A DNA stretch of 64,000 nt from Varanus komodoensis (GCF_004798865.1 NW_025335268.1:35490034-35554033), one strand, 5' to 3'. Shown: positions 1-12,111, numbered from the stretch's first letter. The notes: generated by a model not told the origin, from the sequence alone. A program made the numbers and translations.

Positions 1-939
1 TCGGCATGGTCTTCGTCCCTTCCTGCCCCACAAAACCCTTCTCTGAGGTTCTTTACAACCTCTTATGGAGGAGTCAGCATGGTTCTTTCCATTCCTGTTG
101 GGGTGGTATTTGAGTGCAGGTCTCCATCAACAAAGTCAAAGCAATTTTCTGACCTTGTAGCTAGGAATCTGGAAAATCCTATGGTTGTCTAGATATACTT
201 CCACTAAGGAAGAAGATGGTGACCAAAATGGTTTTCAGGCCAGTGATAAACAAATAAAATATTTTACACTTGGCTGATGCACTGAATGTATTTCTTCAGT
301 TGCTGCTTCTGTTTGTGAAAGCTGTATTCACCCTAAATACTGAATCAGGAAAAATTCTGGTTTGGTCACAGTTGCATGAGTAAATTGTGCGAACTGTCCT
401 TTTTGATATCCATATCTCACTGCACCTACCCCATTCCATGAAATCAGGTATAGTGTTCACCTGATTCTTCAGAATATCTTTTGGTGGGGATTTGAAAGGA
501 GATGCTCAGAAATTCTTGTTGTGACTGAAACTGTGTTCCCTTGTCTTAGAATCCCAGCCATGATAAGAGAACTCAGATCACACTTATTTATTTATTTATA
601 AAATTTGTATGCCGTCCAATTACTGACGTCTCTGGACGGCTAACAGCATAAATAAATTGACGACCCACTCTGGCTGCAATTAATAAAATACAACAATAAA
701 ATTTGATATTAAAACATTAAAATATTGATTAAATAAAAAGGTCTTAACCTGGTGCCGAAAAACATATAATGATGGTGCCAGGCAGACCTCTCTGGGGAGC
801 GCATTCCCTTCTTAAATCAGGGAATCAGACACTTACTGATTTAATTTTTTAAAAAATAAGCCCTTGTGGTGCCCCTTGAAGGACATTTAGCATCATGAGG
901 TTTGAAAAAAATGCCTGTCCTGAAAAATACCCAACCTAC
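1..939. other. Intron downstream of E12 (with L2 tail)
   Basis: This is non-coding sequence between E12 and the last exon, which lies outside. It contains one LINE tail copy (582-815). Positions 1-580 show no repeat or reading frame I recognise. Confidence 0.8.
582..815 (-). mobile_element. L2/CR1-group LINE 3' tail fragment
   Basis: A TTTATTTATTTA-type end is followed by GTATGCCGTCC, a CTCTGGACGG stretch, an A/T-rich spacer, then AAAAAGGTCTTAACCTGGTGCC and CCTCTCTGGGGAGCGCATTCC. The same order of blocks recurs at 9636-10015, 39735-39973 and 48297-49178, so this is a 3' fragment of that dispersed family. Only the last ~230 bases are kept, typical of 5'-truncated LINE copies. CpG-to-TpG-type differences suggest it is older than the 48297 copy. 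Confidence 0.8.
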
Positions 940-1070
940 CTGAGAGAGATTGAAAGTAGCAACAGTACTGTCATCATACAGAAGGATATTAATAGTGTCT
1001 AATGCCCAAGTACTTTCAGCAAGAAGGCCTGATTTAAGCGACATCATCACTCGCCAAGCCTCCGGAGTCA
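940..1070 (-). CDS. ARID1B: ARID1B exon E12 (start of BAF250_C region)
   Basis: This exon is 131 bases: two bases completing Val with E11, then 43 codons ending on a codon boundary. The acceptor is CTTTCTAG and the donor is GTAGGTTGG. The peptide [43 protein letters not shown] is helical. It is the near-invariant start of the C-terminal BAF250_C region, an armadillo-like fold that anchors the BAF core subunits. [12 protein letters not shown] matches remembered ARID1B, where ARID1A has DDNSIMTFNLSQ. The next exon should carry the rest of the domain and the stop codon; it is not found between 1 and 939, so it lies below the window. Confidence 0.97.
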
Positions 1071-3025
1071 CTAGAAAGTAACAAGATAAAGAATTCAGTA
1101 TGAATGCTGTCTAGCAATTGAGTACAAATCTCAAGTGGCTATAAAATTTGGCTCAATGATAAGAATGGATGCTTGTATACTAGTTTATGGCATGAATTGT
1201 CTTAATTTCCTCAATAGCCTCATTTATACAATCAATTCCTGATTGTAATAAGCTGCAATTTGTACAACCTTCAGGTAGCCACTTCCTTCATGTGACCAGA
1301 GAAATGAGCAGGAAGGCACAGTTAGCCATAGCCTTCAATTACATGTGAAACAGGAATCTGGATAAACTAGCCAAGTGGCCAGGATTTGAATTCTTGATTT
1401 AATGTTGCCCTCCAAATGCTGGCTTTTTGGAAGCCATTAACAGAAACTTCATGTATATTCTGGGTTACTAGAACTGACATACTACTTTTGTGTATTATGG
1501 GGTTATTTTTGGATGTTACCATGAAAAAAGTTGCCATTGTCTTGAGGAATGCCATTTTTATCTTCAGTCAGAACAAATCCTTCCAATTGAGCACTGCATT
1601 TCAGCAGGTTAAAACTACCCATCTTTAGAGGAAATATGCTATTTTAAAGATAGGTTGTACAGAATGGGAGCATCATGTTGTGAATCATCGCCATCTGTTA
1701 TGCAAAATGAAGAGCTCATCCTCTCTCTAGCATTAGGAGCGGAGGGCCCAGTAGATGCTGATTAATAATGCAATGAGCTGTGTTCTCTCTCAAAATCAAG
1801 AATGTGCACAAGAGTGGTACATTCTATCTTTCTTCATGCTGCAGATATAAACCATTTTTGCATGCTCTGAGGAACTGGTAGGAGTTGAGGAAATCAGTTT
1901 TAATTTTGCAGTGCTTGGATCTGGCTCAAATGTTTTGAATACTGTATAAATATTCCCTTTTTCTGCCTAGCCATGTATTTTACTTCTCAGCCCTCACAAT
2001 GAATGCTGAAGGGGTACTTTTGGAAATAAGCGAAGATGAATACATCATTAATACCTGGTACTCTTTCCATCAATGGAAATAAATTCTCTAATGCTACCTT
2101 CACTTTCTTCATGGAGAAAAGGGAGTGCGAAATGGCCAGAAGGAACAGCAAATGGAAAATGAAATACCAGTTGCAGAATACTCAGGTTGTTCTGAATGAT
2201 GCTCAGAAATATTTGTGTACTTTTACAAAACACAACTAGATGCTATTTGAGACAGTAAGAAAATTCTAGTCAAAGGTGTGGGAGTGTGTGAAAGCATATG
2301 TACATTCAGTAAGACCACCATACTTCTCCCTTCAGAAAGAAATGGGCTGATCAGAACTTCCAATATTTACCATTTCAATATTCCATGAATACATTTTTAC
2401 TTCTTTCCAAATAACAGCTGTGCCATGTTGCTAAAAAGAGCCCCATTGATATTACATAAATTTATTTGCTTCCTTTGCTTCCTCTTCCCATTGAACTAAC
2501 AATTCTCCATATTCTATAGTAGAAAGAAAGCTATCTTTTTTTTTTTTTTTTGCTGTACAAAACAGTCTGATACTTATAATACTGTACCTAGGAAACAGCC
2601 TACAAGATTCATCCCTTTGATCTGAGATTAACATTAGCAGAGATGCAACCATCAGTTCTTACCAATAGTATTATGATTTAATTTAAGTTTACAATAATAA
2701 AAGGTATACTCCAGTCCTCTTCCTGCAATGAAATCACAAAATTCTTGCTTGCTTTCTGGAGGAGCAAAACATCAGAAGCACTTGGAAGACAATGTCTAAC
2801 ATGGGAACTCCTACTTTGCGACAATAAAAGATACAGTGATAGGAAGTAGTCACTTACATATGCAGGTATCAGATCACCTGATGGGGCAAATATGGTCACA
2901 GCTTCTAAGAAACAACTTTGGGCATGGCGGCAATTTTAATTTCACAAAGCAAATTTATATATATGTAGCCTTTACACAATTAAAGGCAGATTCCTTTTCA
3001 TATAGGACAACTGTACGATCCTTAC
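1071..3025. other. Intron E11-E12, 1955 bases
   Basis: This is AT-rich unique-looking sequence with no recognised repeat except a poly-T run of about 17-18 bases near 2535-2552. The several 60-70 codon frames here have no family resemblance and are taken as chance. Confidence 0.75.
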
Positions 3026-3815
3026 CAATATCTTTTGAGGTAATTTTTCGTCTTGGTTTCAAGACTGGTTGAGATGCTTCTACAGAGCCTGGAGGAAAGG
3101 TTATTTCCCTCCTAATTGGTGGTGGCTGTGATGGAGGACCTGTGACCTGGGAGACTGGAACAGCCGGCATAACTTTCGGCATCTTCATAGAGGGCAGGAA
3201 AGGTGATTTGCTTGGAGACATCCGATTTTCATGGGAACGGGGGAAAGATGCAGGGCTTGGAGCCCGAGAGATGTGGTTTGGCATCGCTGGTGGTGTCTGG
3301 TAGGATGACTGAGGAGGTCGAGTGATAGGCTGCATGGAGGCAGAGGTTGACATGTAAGAAGGCTGACGCTGGTTGACATGAGAAGGCCACTGACTTTCAT
3401 GGTTTATCCTCTGGTCAGGTACCATCATATCCTCAGTACGGTTCATCCCTGGATAAGGAGGGGCCTGTGCAGGACCTCCAGGAACTTGCCTGTTCTGATA
3501 TGGGTAAGACATATCATTTCTAGAGGACCACATGTTCTGTTGGGGACCTTCACTTGAAGCTGAAGACTGCATAGGGCCACCAATCATCTGAGGAGGTATT
3601 CCATGTTGCTGCATTTGTCCTGGCCCCTGCATCCTTTCTCTGTTATATGGATATGGATATTGTCCTTGCATGGGCCTCCTGTCTGGTCCAGAGTACGCAT
3701 TGCTGTATTGGTTAAACATATCCTGTTGTTGGTTGCCATACTGCATATTAAACATATCTCCATCGGGGCGTTTTGCTGGAGGACCGTACATACCATCCAT
3801 ATGGCGTTTGTAGTT
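3026..3815 (-). CDS. ARID1B: ARID1B exon E11 (790-base linker exon)
   Basis: This is the largest exon in the window, 790 bases: 263 codons and then the first base of a Val codon finished in E12. The acceptor is TTCCTTTGCAG before [17 protein letters not shown]; the donor is GTAAGGATC after KITSKDI. Features in order: a possible basic nuclear-import patch near residues 1-17 (KRH...AKR); a Gln/Asn/Met/Tyr-rich tract with [80 protein letters not shown]; and [12 protein letters not shown], which leads into BAF250_C. The blocks and their order match ARID1B. The reading frame stays open into the intron by chance; the real end is set by the donor and the E12 phase. Confidence 0.97.
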
Positions 3816-6109
3816 CTGCAAAGGAATACCCATATGAATAAGTTTAAAATACAATGAAAATATTACTTTTCGTATGTCTGTGCACTTGTATGACAAATTT
3901 AAGTTCACACATTGTACAGATTTTGGTGTAATTATAATATTGTACTTTTATTAGCGTTTGATAGACACATGGTGATTTTTTAATTATTCCAATAAATCTA
4001 CATGAATTGACAGAAATGTCATTTTCCAGATTTAGTGTACAATACACAGAAAGAATTATGACTTAAATGGCAAACTAGAAATGCTTATGATTATTGCTGA
4101 GGCGGTCCTTTCATTTTAGGAGGTTTGTTTTGATGTGCTTATAACTTTACATTTAAAAGAAAATTAGCCTTAGGCTAATATTTCTCATGATCGTTCTTAA
4201 TCCAAGGATTAAATGTTTGGCAGTTGTGAAGAGAAGAAGCTTGAATAAAATTCATTGGTTATTTTTGACATTTCTAAAAAATCTGTTCTTCACTAGTTAA
4301 GGACAGCATCCAGTGTGAATGCTTGTCACCCACCAATCTTGGATGACTACAGGCATTCAATAGAAGGCAGAAGGAGCATGGAAGTAAGGATTGCCTCAGT
4401 TCTCCTCTCACCCTCCAAAACATTTACACTGATATTGTGGCTGATTTTGGATGTTTTATACCAGTTCATGAGGAGAGAAGCTGGTAGCATCAGGGTTCCT
4501 CATAGGGTGGTGGTGCCTTGTGCCTCCCTGCCTCCCCCTGCTCTGGCTTCAAGGTCACAAGATTGACCTCAGAGCTGCAGCCATTACACAAAGAACTGCC
4601 AGCTACGAGGACAGAGGGAGGGTGCAACAAAACTCAGGATACCGGCTCTGACAAACAAAGCACTTTTCCGGGTTTGGAGTTAGGACTCTGGTTTATTTTA
4701 TGGCTCTCTAAACAGTATCTAGTGGCTATAGGATTACTCGCTAAGTCATTTTTATTTTTTTAACATGCAGAAACATGGAAATGTCACTCTGTAAATCTGT
4801 GACATATTTTAGAATACTTTTAAATATATGAAATCATATCCATATGAATGTGTAAGATGAATGAAAGCATCTGTTCATCTAGGATACAACCTATATCAAA
4901 CAAGCACTGAACTGAACTAAAATCCGAGAGAACAGCTTGTCTCATATGCTCTTAGATCTTCAGAGGAGACCCTTTTGAGGTTCCCCCCACATTTGACATT
5001 CTCGGAGTAGTGAAGGGGTTCAGGATCTAGACAGTCCAATGTATGAAAATAGTGAATATTGAGTTTTAAAGCCTTTATTGCTGGAATTGCTCTCTGTGGC
5101 AACTCAAATTTGTAGGGGAGATGGATGGGCTGGAGGTTCCCCATCCCTGCTTTAAAGATTTGGTTTAATCATATTTTTAGAATGAATGCTATATAAAGGT
5201 AACACATATTACCAGCAAACTCATTCACTAAGTGATCACCTTCCACAGCCAAAATGGAATCATCAGGATACAGGAGGGAAGCATTAGCAGGACTGAGATT
5301 TGTGGAAGTACAAAAATATTTAAGAAAAAAGAAATTCCCAAAATGGAGAAACACCCTTAACGAGGACTGGGTATGCACAGTGGACACAGAATCCTTACAG
5401 TCTGTGTCTGTGGTGCTCATTGTGAGGGAATGGTTAATGAATGAGGAAGAGGAATGCAATGACGAAAGAGGACATGGCTGGTTGCAATAATTTGTGGAAA
5501 ATCCCACTTGTTTTTAACTATCTGAAACTGGAGAGTTTCATTGGGAAATAAGATATAAATTAACGAAATAGGAACTTGACTATTGTAAGCTGATGGCTAC
5601 TTCAGCTATAATTGCTCTGTAATACCTTCTGGAGAGTGGCATTGACAGAAGCAACCTCTGTAATTCACTTGGCAGTTTTCTTTCTCCTTAGATCTGGTTG
5701 CTCTGAGGCTTTGTGTGTCTCCTCTTGTATTTTTGCCCTCCAGAGCTAGCTGCTTGAAACATATATTTCAATCAAGCACCCCCACTGCCCTTGTATGGAT
5801 ACAGACTCCTCCCTAAGTTAACTGCATTCATTGGAAATGTATCCTGTAATTTGTTTATGCACTCACAGCAAGTTAGTAAATAATATGCATTGCCCTGCAC
5901 TGTTCACTGAATCAACATCTATGAAATTTTCCATACAAAAAGATCCAAATGCATTAATTCACACATGTGGCAACACCCTTGCTGTCTTCCAATGGACCTT
6001 ACCCTTGATTCTGTTTATTCTAATGTTGTTTGCTATTTCTCAATGTCCAAATGCATGGATTTCTTGAATTAATGCTGAAAAGGGAGGTATTATAACCATA
6101 TAAATTTAC
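3816..6109. other. Intron E10-E11, 2294 bases
   Basis: This is non-coding, AT-rich sequence with no repeat family recognised. The open frames near 4315-4763 and 5169-5507 lack any domain resemblance and were not called. Confidence 0.75.
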
Positions 6110-6206
6110 CTGTTGTTGTGAAAACATTCCAGGTTGGTGTCCTCCATAGGGTGGCTGTCCTGAAGGAGGTGCTTGTGCTGGATATTGCTGTCCATATGGT
6201 TCATGC
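6110..6206 (-). CDS. ARID1B: ARID1B exon E10 (HEPYGQQY segment)
   Basis: This exon is 97 bases: one base completing Arg with E9 (or E8), then 32 codons ending on a codon boundary. The acceptor is TTCATTTGTAG; the donor is GTAAATTT. The peptide is [32 protein letters not shown], a Pro/Gln/Gly-rich disordered stretch with Tyr-Gly pairs. Both ARID1 paralogues have a related RH-x-x-YG-x-Q block (from memory). It joins NYKRHMDG in E11 in phase 0. The last three codons are Gln (CAA CAA CAG) at the exon border. Confidence 0.93.
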
Positions 6207-8587
6207 CTACAAATGAAGAACATTAATAATTATGATTTTCCAAGTCAATAGAAGCTATTTAAAAAAATCCCTCTTGAAGTTCTGCACAAATCCTCCCTTC
6301 TTATTTATTTTATGTTCTTGTGGAAATAGTATTAATTCTGGCAGTTATGCTCTAATGTAGTTCTTGTTTTGTTCAATGCCACTATATCAGCATAGATCAG
6401 TGATCACAACTGCACCTTGGAATCTATTTTGACCTTTAATACAGGCCGGCATAGATCAAATATAAAGCCACAGAGGCAGTGGTTGAAGGCTCCTGGTCAC
6501 ATGATTGGAAGAAGGATGTATGCATGATTCACTAGTTTCCTGCTTTCCTTCTAATTCCTATGAGGGTGGAAATATCACTCTGGGACCACTCTTATCTTCC
6601 TGCTCAGAATGATGGGTATCTTGTCAAAGTCTAAATGAACTGAAACCAGTGGTCAAAATTATGTGACCAATCTACAGTAGGTTAGAAAAAATCCAGCTGA
6701 ATGGCTGAATTTTTTTCTGTGCTTGATTCACACTATACTGGTAAAATAAAGGCTTTGCTTGTATTGCCAGAATGATACACTTTCTCAATTATTTATTTAA
6801 AAAGAAGAAATGTTTTATTCAGAAGGCATTCTAATACTACATTTAGACAACACAGTGGTCTTAACAAAATATTATTGCAATGGGATGCACGTAATAAAGA
6901 AATTTAAAGCAATAGTGACAATTCTGGGGCAACTATACACACATACGCACAGTGCTGTAAATAGTTTTGAGTGTACTAATTATGTAGTATACAGCAAATG
7001 GAAGCACTTTAGGTGTAATTTGAATCTAACTATTTAACTGGGTAGTAGCCTAGAGCAATGTACCTAATATCAATGGTAGACTCCAACTGGATATAACTTT
7101 GGAATCTGCTGTGATAATGTAACATATCCAAATCATCCAGTCGCAGATTAATGATCCTTTTATTCAGGAAATTAAGATTTAGGACTGGCTGTAAATAATA
7201 GCATCATAAACTGAATAAGGCTTATTTTCCTCCACAAGCCTACCCAAACACTAAGGTTATTATTAGAAGGTCTTTGCCAAGTCCTCCACCCTTCTGCAGT
7301 TACAGGAGTGACAGCCAGAAAGTGCCTTTTTCTGTGTGATGGCTAGCCTGTGGAAGGCCTTCTCCAGAACAGCTTGCAATTCCATGGCCATCTGATAGCA
7401 GAGATTCCAGTACATCACCTCAGCTGGTTGTAGGCTGTATATTGGTCTGATGGTCTATATTTGTAAAAACTGCTTTTGTTATTCTGTTTACTTTTACATC
7501 TGTATATTTCAATATTTTCAGTTGGTAGAAGAGCTTAGGCATTTATTAACGGAAGAATGGTATAATAGACTACCATCCATCTTTAAGGTGTTTCATTTGC
7601 CATGGAGCCTCTTACACAGACATACTCGATACTATCATGAATCTAAGAGCCTAGTATATAATTGTTAATAACTAGAGAGATACAGTGCTTTGCAGAAGTA
7701 TTCATCCCCTGCTGACTTTTGCACATTTTGTTGTGTTACAATTTGGGATTGAAATGCAGCTAATTGGCACTGTTACCCCTTGTACACACAAGATGCTCAA
7801 CACTATGGAGGGACAAAATATTTTACTGTGGCACAAAAGTTATAGGTCCAATATACAGACAGACACAAGGTGGTTCTGTATCTCTACAAGGCCTCTTATA
7901 GAACCATAGTGGCATACAATAATGAAACCTAAAAACTGAAAGAGTCTGAGAATGAGTTCTAAAGAAAGAGTTAGGGTGTGCTTTTGGCCCTTGAGAGCAG
8001 AAATGGTTTATACTGTCCTTTGTAAGTGCAGGTGACATTATTACTGCATTGCAGTATATATAACATTATTTGCTATAAGATTCCAGGAAAAACATTACAC
8101 TGCATTTCATGGAATCCTTTTCAATAGTTCTATTCATTTGTCTACAAAAGGTCACCTGAAGAAAAGTATGGATGTTTCAAAGCTAAACTTACTTAAATTA
8201 AATGTAAAAGGTTGAGAACTACACACTGCACTGCTATGGAAGTAAAATGATAGCTTCAAATTACTATAACATTCTATGGAAGTATAATAATATAATTAAA
8301 GACCCATTCCACACTCTACAAGCTGACAATGAAACTGGTGTTATGATTCAAAAAAGAAACAAGTAAAAAGTAAAAATTAGGATCCTGTCAATTCCAAAAG
8401 TACTCCACCAAGTACCGCTGTTGTGCAGGCACTACCATTATCAAAACTGCTCATGCCAGAGACCTGTAGAAATCCCAATGAAATGAAAACAGGATGCACA
8501 ACAACAAGAGTTGCACCTTCTGTGCAGTAAACCTCAAGATGTAAAATTATCTGATATTATCTTTAAAATAGTTAAAGGGTAGGTCAC
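6207..8587. other. Intron E9-E10, 2381 bases
   Basis: This intron is mostly unique. A Tc1/mariner-like piece starts at 7680 (listed separately). At 7290-7400 a faint L2-like remnant may be present: the phrase coding SLWKAFS resembles the LWN(A/S)LP block of L2 proteins. That remnant is too degraded to call. Confidence 0.6.
7680..7865 (+). mobile_element. Tc1/mariner-type DNA transposon, left-end fragment
   Basis: The segment starts TACAGTGCTTTGCAGAAG then TATTCATCCCC, followed by a CACATTTTGTTGTGTTACA stretch and, at 7795-7850, a block like ACACTATGGAGGGACAAAAT, ATTTTACTGTGGCACAA. This order matches the left end of a Tc1-like family known to me from fish and other vertebrates (TA insertion, TACAGTG..TGCAAAAGTATTCATCCCC inverted ends). 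No convincing complementary right end was seen before 8100, so it is taken as a truncated non-coding remnant. The right boundary is uncertain. Confidence 0.6.
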
Positions 8588-8704
8588 CTTTGCTGCCCAG
8601 GGTAACGGTTAGGAGAGTACATGCTTGGGTCACTGTTTGAAGGCACCATGTTGCTTTGCCCAGGTGCTCCCATACTGCCTTCAGGACCCAGCCCATGATC
8701 CGAC
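8588..8704 (-). CDS. ARID1B: ARID1B exon E9 (in-frame cassette exon, ARID1A-like segment)
   Basis: This exon is 117 bases: one base, 38 codons, then two bases, with the same phase at both ends, so inclusion or skipping keeps the frame. The acceptor is GTTTTTAG; the donor is GTGACCT. The peptide is [18 protein letters not shown], then [24 protein letters not shown]1A carries a clearly similar segment at the corresponding place (GIGPEGNM...LMPSNPDSGMYSPSRYP, from memory), while my remembered human ARID1B reference isoform lacks it. The open frame, matching phases, good splice sites and paralogue similarity support a real coding exon, probably alternatively spliced. It could instead be constitutive in this species. 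It encodes disordered sequence only. Confidence 0.85.
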
Positions 8705-9398
8705 CTAAAAACAACAAAGAAACCTCATGCTATAAAAAGCACTTAATTCTCCAAATTCTCCCAGTCTATGAGAGCCACATGTGGATGGATGCTATTATTT
8801 ATTTATTTCATTTTTATACCACCCAATAGCCATGGCCTTCTGGTCAATTAACGGAAATTAAAAAACACACAAACAAAAATTAACATAAAACAAAATTACT
8901 TTAATGGGACATGTAATCAAGTACTTGTACGCACACACATCCATTTTTCACCAAACTGGTCAACCATGCATGTCCTGATTGGGGTAAGAGGGTTTACAAG
9001 CTACCGATGCAAAGGCGACATAACTTCTGACACCCTTTTCCTTGCAGACAGTTTTACAATCTTTCAGAAAAAAATGCAAAAGAATCACAAAAGGGGGGGG
9101 GCAGAGTTTCTAAGGGGCTACAATGTTCATGAAAAGAGAAACTTCAACTTAGTAATAATTACAAATCCTGGAAAAAAAAAGACGTCAAATACACCCCACT
9201 GAAGGACAGCTTTCTTCCTTTCTTTAAAGTTTCTTCTTTAATCATGTCCCACAATAACTCCTGCAAAATTAGATTTGATCTGCTCTTTCTAGAACACTTC
9301 AGGTGGCATGGTGGGGAGGGGGGTTAGTTAGAAGGAAGAAAGGGGAAGACTTGTGTTCACTGAGTCTCGTGCCTTCTGAGGAAGATGAAACCACTCAC
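8705..9398. other. Intron E8-E9, 694 bases
   Basis: This short intron holds a LINE tail at 8795-8895, a G8 run near 9093, a poly-A near 9172, and otherwise nothing recognised. Confidence 0.75.
8795..8895 (-). repeat. LINE/SINE 3' tail fragment
   Basis: The block TTATTTATTTATTTCATTTT, ATACCACCCAATAGCC reads on the minus strand as GGTATAAAAATGAAATAAAT, the usual CR1/L2-group or SINE tail in reptiles. The upstream body is not preserved. Confidence 0.55.
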
Positions 9399-9549
9399 CT
9401 CCTGTCATAACCACCTCCATAAGGAAACTGCTGGCGTTGGCCTATACCCATGTTGGACATGGCTCCAGAGGGAGTTTGGTTGTACAGATCCTGCATTCCG
9501 CTGTTAGGCAGTTGCCCAGGGGTCATGAAGGGTTCACTGTTTCCAGGCA
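9399..9549 (-). CDS. ARID1B: ARID1B exon E8 (ends at GYDRR)
   Basis: This exon is 151 bases: two bases completing Val with E7, 49 codons, then AG of an Arg codon. The acceptor is CTTTTTGTAG; the donor is GTGAGTGG. The peptide runs [20 protein letters not shown], then [25 protein letters not shown]. It is a Gly/Gln/Pro/Tyr-rich disordered stretch. Its end phase (AG, needing G) fits equally with E9 and E10, so either E8-E9-E10 or E8-E10 splicing is possible. In my memory of the human reference protein the DRR here joins directly to HEPYGQQ, which is E10. Confidence 0.95.
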
Positions 9550-9635
9550 CTACAAAAAGATTGAAACAAAGCAAAAGCATAAAACAAAACGCAAATGCAC
9601 AGCATACAGATTTTAGTTTGCATGTTCAAGACATA

Positions 9636-10015
9636 TTATTTATTTATTTAAAACTTTTATATGCTGTCCTATATGTGAGACATCTCAGGATGGCTTACAA
9701 TATTAAAATCAGAATACACTAAGACAGTCAATTGCAATATAATAAAACAATATATAACCAATAAAAATAAATAAATCAAAAGCAACTGTTAAAACCATTA
9801 AAATATTAATTTTTAAAATAACGATTGAATAAAAAGGTTTTGACCTGGCACTTGAAAGAATATAGGCTCGGCGCCAGGCAAACCTCTCTGGCAAACTTAT
9901 TTTGCAATCTGGGCACCTCCGCAGAGAAGGCCCTACTCCGAGTAGATATCCTTTTTACCTCCTTCAGGGAGGGTTCCCGGAGCAGGGCCTCTCCTGCAGA
10001 TCTTAAGGGGCATTT
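9636..10015 (-). mobile_element. L2/CR1-group LINE 3' fragment
   Basis: It shows the same family block order as the 48297-49178 copy: a TTATTTATTTATTT end, AAAAAGGTTTTGACCTGGC, a CGGCGCCAGGCAAACCTCTC box, CTCCGCAGAGAAGGCC, and GGAGGGTTCCCGGAGCAGGG. It extends further into the coding end than the copies at 582 and 39735. Read on the minus strand these blocks correspond to the C-terminal coding end and 3' UTR of an L2-like protein. The copy is 5'-truncated. Confidence 0.82.
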
Positions 10016-10765
10016 CTTAAGATGCATTCTCAAGACATATAAAATGCCAGCATTTGATCACTGTCCTGACACATAAACCTGCCAAGCAGAATGACCAGTT
10101 AACGTGATAATTGCTAAGGAGTTGCTTCAATCAGGAGTGGAACTGAAACTACAAGTTGTGAGAATGTCATCAATGTTACTGGATTCAAACCTTCTTTATG
10201 GCAGTTCCTGTTTATTTTTCACTTAATGCTGGTCTTTTAATTGTATTTAAAATGTGTATCGAAAAGTATCTCCTGTTTTATTAATATAAAGACTGAGTTA
10301 GTCCTTTCCATGAACCACCAGCAAATGAAGCCAATACACTTCTACAGAAATGGAAAACATTCTGAACAGCTGAGCTTCATAGTCCCAACATGAAGGGTCC
10401 AACATTTCCCCATCCTCCTTCCCAGGATAAGTAAGGGAAGCAAAACCTTCCTGTAACTATCATGATCTGCTGATCTGCAGATTCTTCCTTGTACAGTGTG
10501 CCTTGAGACTAGTTTGGACACGCAGACAAGGCGACATCATAATCTAGTCACCCCTTTTTTCTTTCTCCCCGTTCATCCATTCTCCATCTGCCTTTTATAA
10601 TTTCTTGTTTGAAGAAGAGGTCTGAAGTTTTCAAAAACATGCATTTTTACAACTAATCCTTTTGTTGGACTGATATATGTATTATAACAACATGGATTGC
10701 ACCGTGGTGGAGATGGCTACTTTTGATTTCTATTGTATTACTGCTGCTGCTACCACTATGAAACT

Positions 10766-10971
10766 GCATTTATAGCCCACCTTTCTTCTTGTGAGGAACC
10801 CAAGGCAGCTTACATAGCTCCATTTTATCCTCACAACAGTTCTGTGAGGTAGGTTAGGCTGAAAGTGAATGACTTCCAAAAGTCACCCAGTCAGCGTCAT
10901 GGCTGAGTGAGTACTAGAACTTGGGTGTCCTGGGTTCCTAGTTCAACATTCTAACCAGACCACCTGGGTCT
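10766..10971 (-). mobile_element. tRNA-headed SINE (MIR/CORE-like, squamate type)
   Basis: From left to right it shows the tail (TTTATAGCCCACCTTTCTTC), the conserved core CCTCACAACAGTTCTGTGAG, GTAGGTTAGGCTGA, AGTCACCCAGTCAGC, then the degenerate tRNA-like head ending near CTAACCAGACCACC. Read on the minus strand the head carries an A-box-like TGGTTAGAATGTTG and a worn B-box. The layout matches a widespread reptile SINE that shares the CTCACAACA..TGTGAGGTAGG core with MIR. Confidence 0.75.
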
Positions 10972-11103
10972 AAAGTCTTGCTTTACTGGGTCTAAGGCAT
11001 TGGTTTACTTATTTATATATTATTTATCATTTTAAAAATTGTATTTGGAACCCATTCTGAGAATTTTTTGCAAGTAAAGTATGAGATTATATGAAACTGG
11101 GAG

Positions 11104-12065
11104 TAAGACCCTGTTGTATTTTCTGGATCTCTCAAATTTTTTTGATGCCGTTGACCACAGTATCTTCCTGGGTTGCCTCTTAGTTAGGAATTCTAGAGTG
11201 GTTTGATTTGTACCTGTAGAGTTGATTCTAGAGAATAGCATTCAGTGACTGTGATTCAGCCCAGTAACAGGTGAACTTTGGGTCTTGCATGGCACTATCT
11301 TGTATCCAGTGTAATTTAATATCTATATGGAGCCACTGACAGCAGTCATTATCAGATTTGAGATAGAGTGTCACCAGTATGCTGATGACACCCAGCTTTA
11401 TTTCTCTTTGACATTTGACTTGAGAGGCTTTGATGAGGCTAATAAAACTGAAGCTGAATCTTGACATGGCTGAGACCTTATGGGTTGGGGCCCTTGGATC
11501 CTTCTGTGTTACTGGAGGCCCAGATGACTGTAGTGGCCCAGAGCACCCATTAACAACTCAGGTTGGTGCACCGATTGCAGCCGTTCCTACATGGGTGGGA
11601 CCATACCCAGCTCACATAACACCTGTGCTACAAGAACTGCACTGGCTGCCTACTGCACTGTGCATTTTGCATTCTCGTTATATGAAGGCTGAAACAACTT
11701 GGCAAAGAGATATCCAGTGGGATGCCTTTGCTTATATATATAAATGCCATTCATCTTTAAGACTGTCAGAGGAGGCTTAGCAGGTCATTTTGAAACCATC
11801 AGAAAGTTGCCATGTAATATGATGGTGGGCTTCTTGGTAGCGGTGCCTGCTCTCTGGAAAACCTTCTGCCATGCAGCTCAGGAGGCAGAAAATGAGACAT
11901 GTTTTGAACACCTTCTAAAACAGGACTTGTTTGCTCAAGCTTCCTATGGCTTATAATTCATTGCAATTAATCATGCCGCTCCATCTTACTGCTCCTGGAA
12001 TTGCTCTGTGCTATTATTGTAATTGGAATTGTTTTTTTAAATGATGCAAATATGATTGTAGCATT
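11104..12065 (+). mobile_element. Degraded L2/CR1-group LINE, reverse transcriptase part
   Basis: This is a decayed LINE on the strand opposite to ARID1B. Recognisable protein traces in order are FDAVDHSI near 11143-11165, QYADDTQLYFSL near 11375-11410 (the catalytic YADD box of non-LTR reverse transcriptases), a CR1/L2 spacer, ITPVLQELHWLP near 11603-11650, and VPALWKTFCHAAQ near 11845-11880. These traces are in different frames, so small indels have accumulated. It ends in an AT-rich tail near 12065, just before the BovB tail. It is an old copy, 5'-truncated inside the reverse transcriptase. Confidence 0.82.
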
Positions 12066-12111
12066 ATATGCTTAACCACTTATGGATATTACTGTATCAC
12101 ACAATACAGAC

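Noticed and set aside
1-580. Search for the last ARID1B exon
   Set aside because: No frame resembling the BAF250_C continuation was found, so the exon lies outside the window.
2955-3018. Extension of E11 past its donor to a downstream stop
   Set aside because: The GTAAGG donor, the phase fit with E12 and known family sequence show that the frame beyond 3026 is intron.
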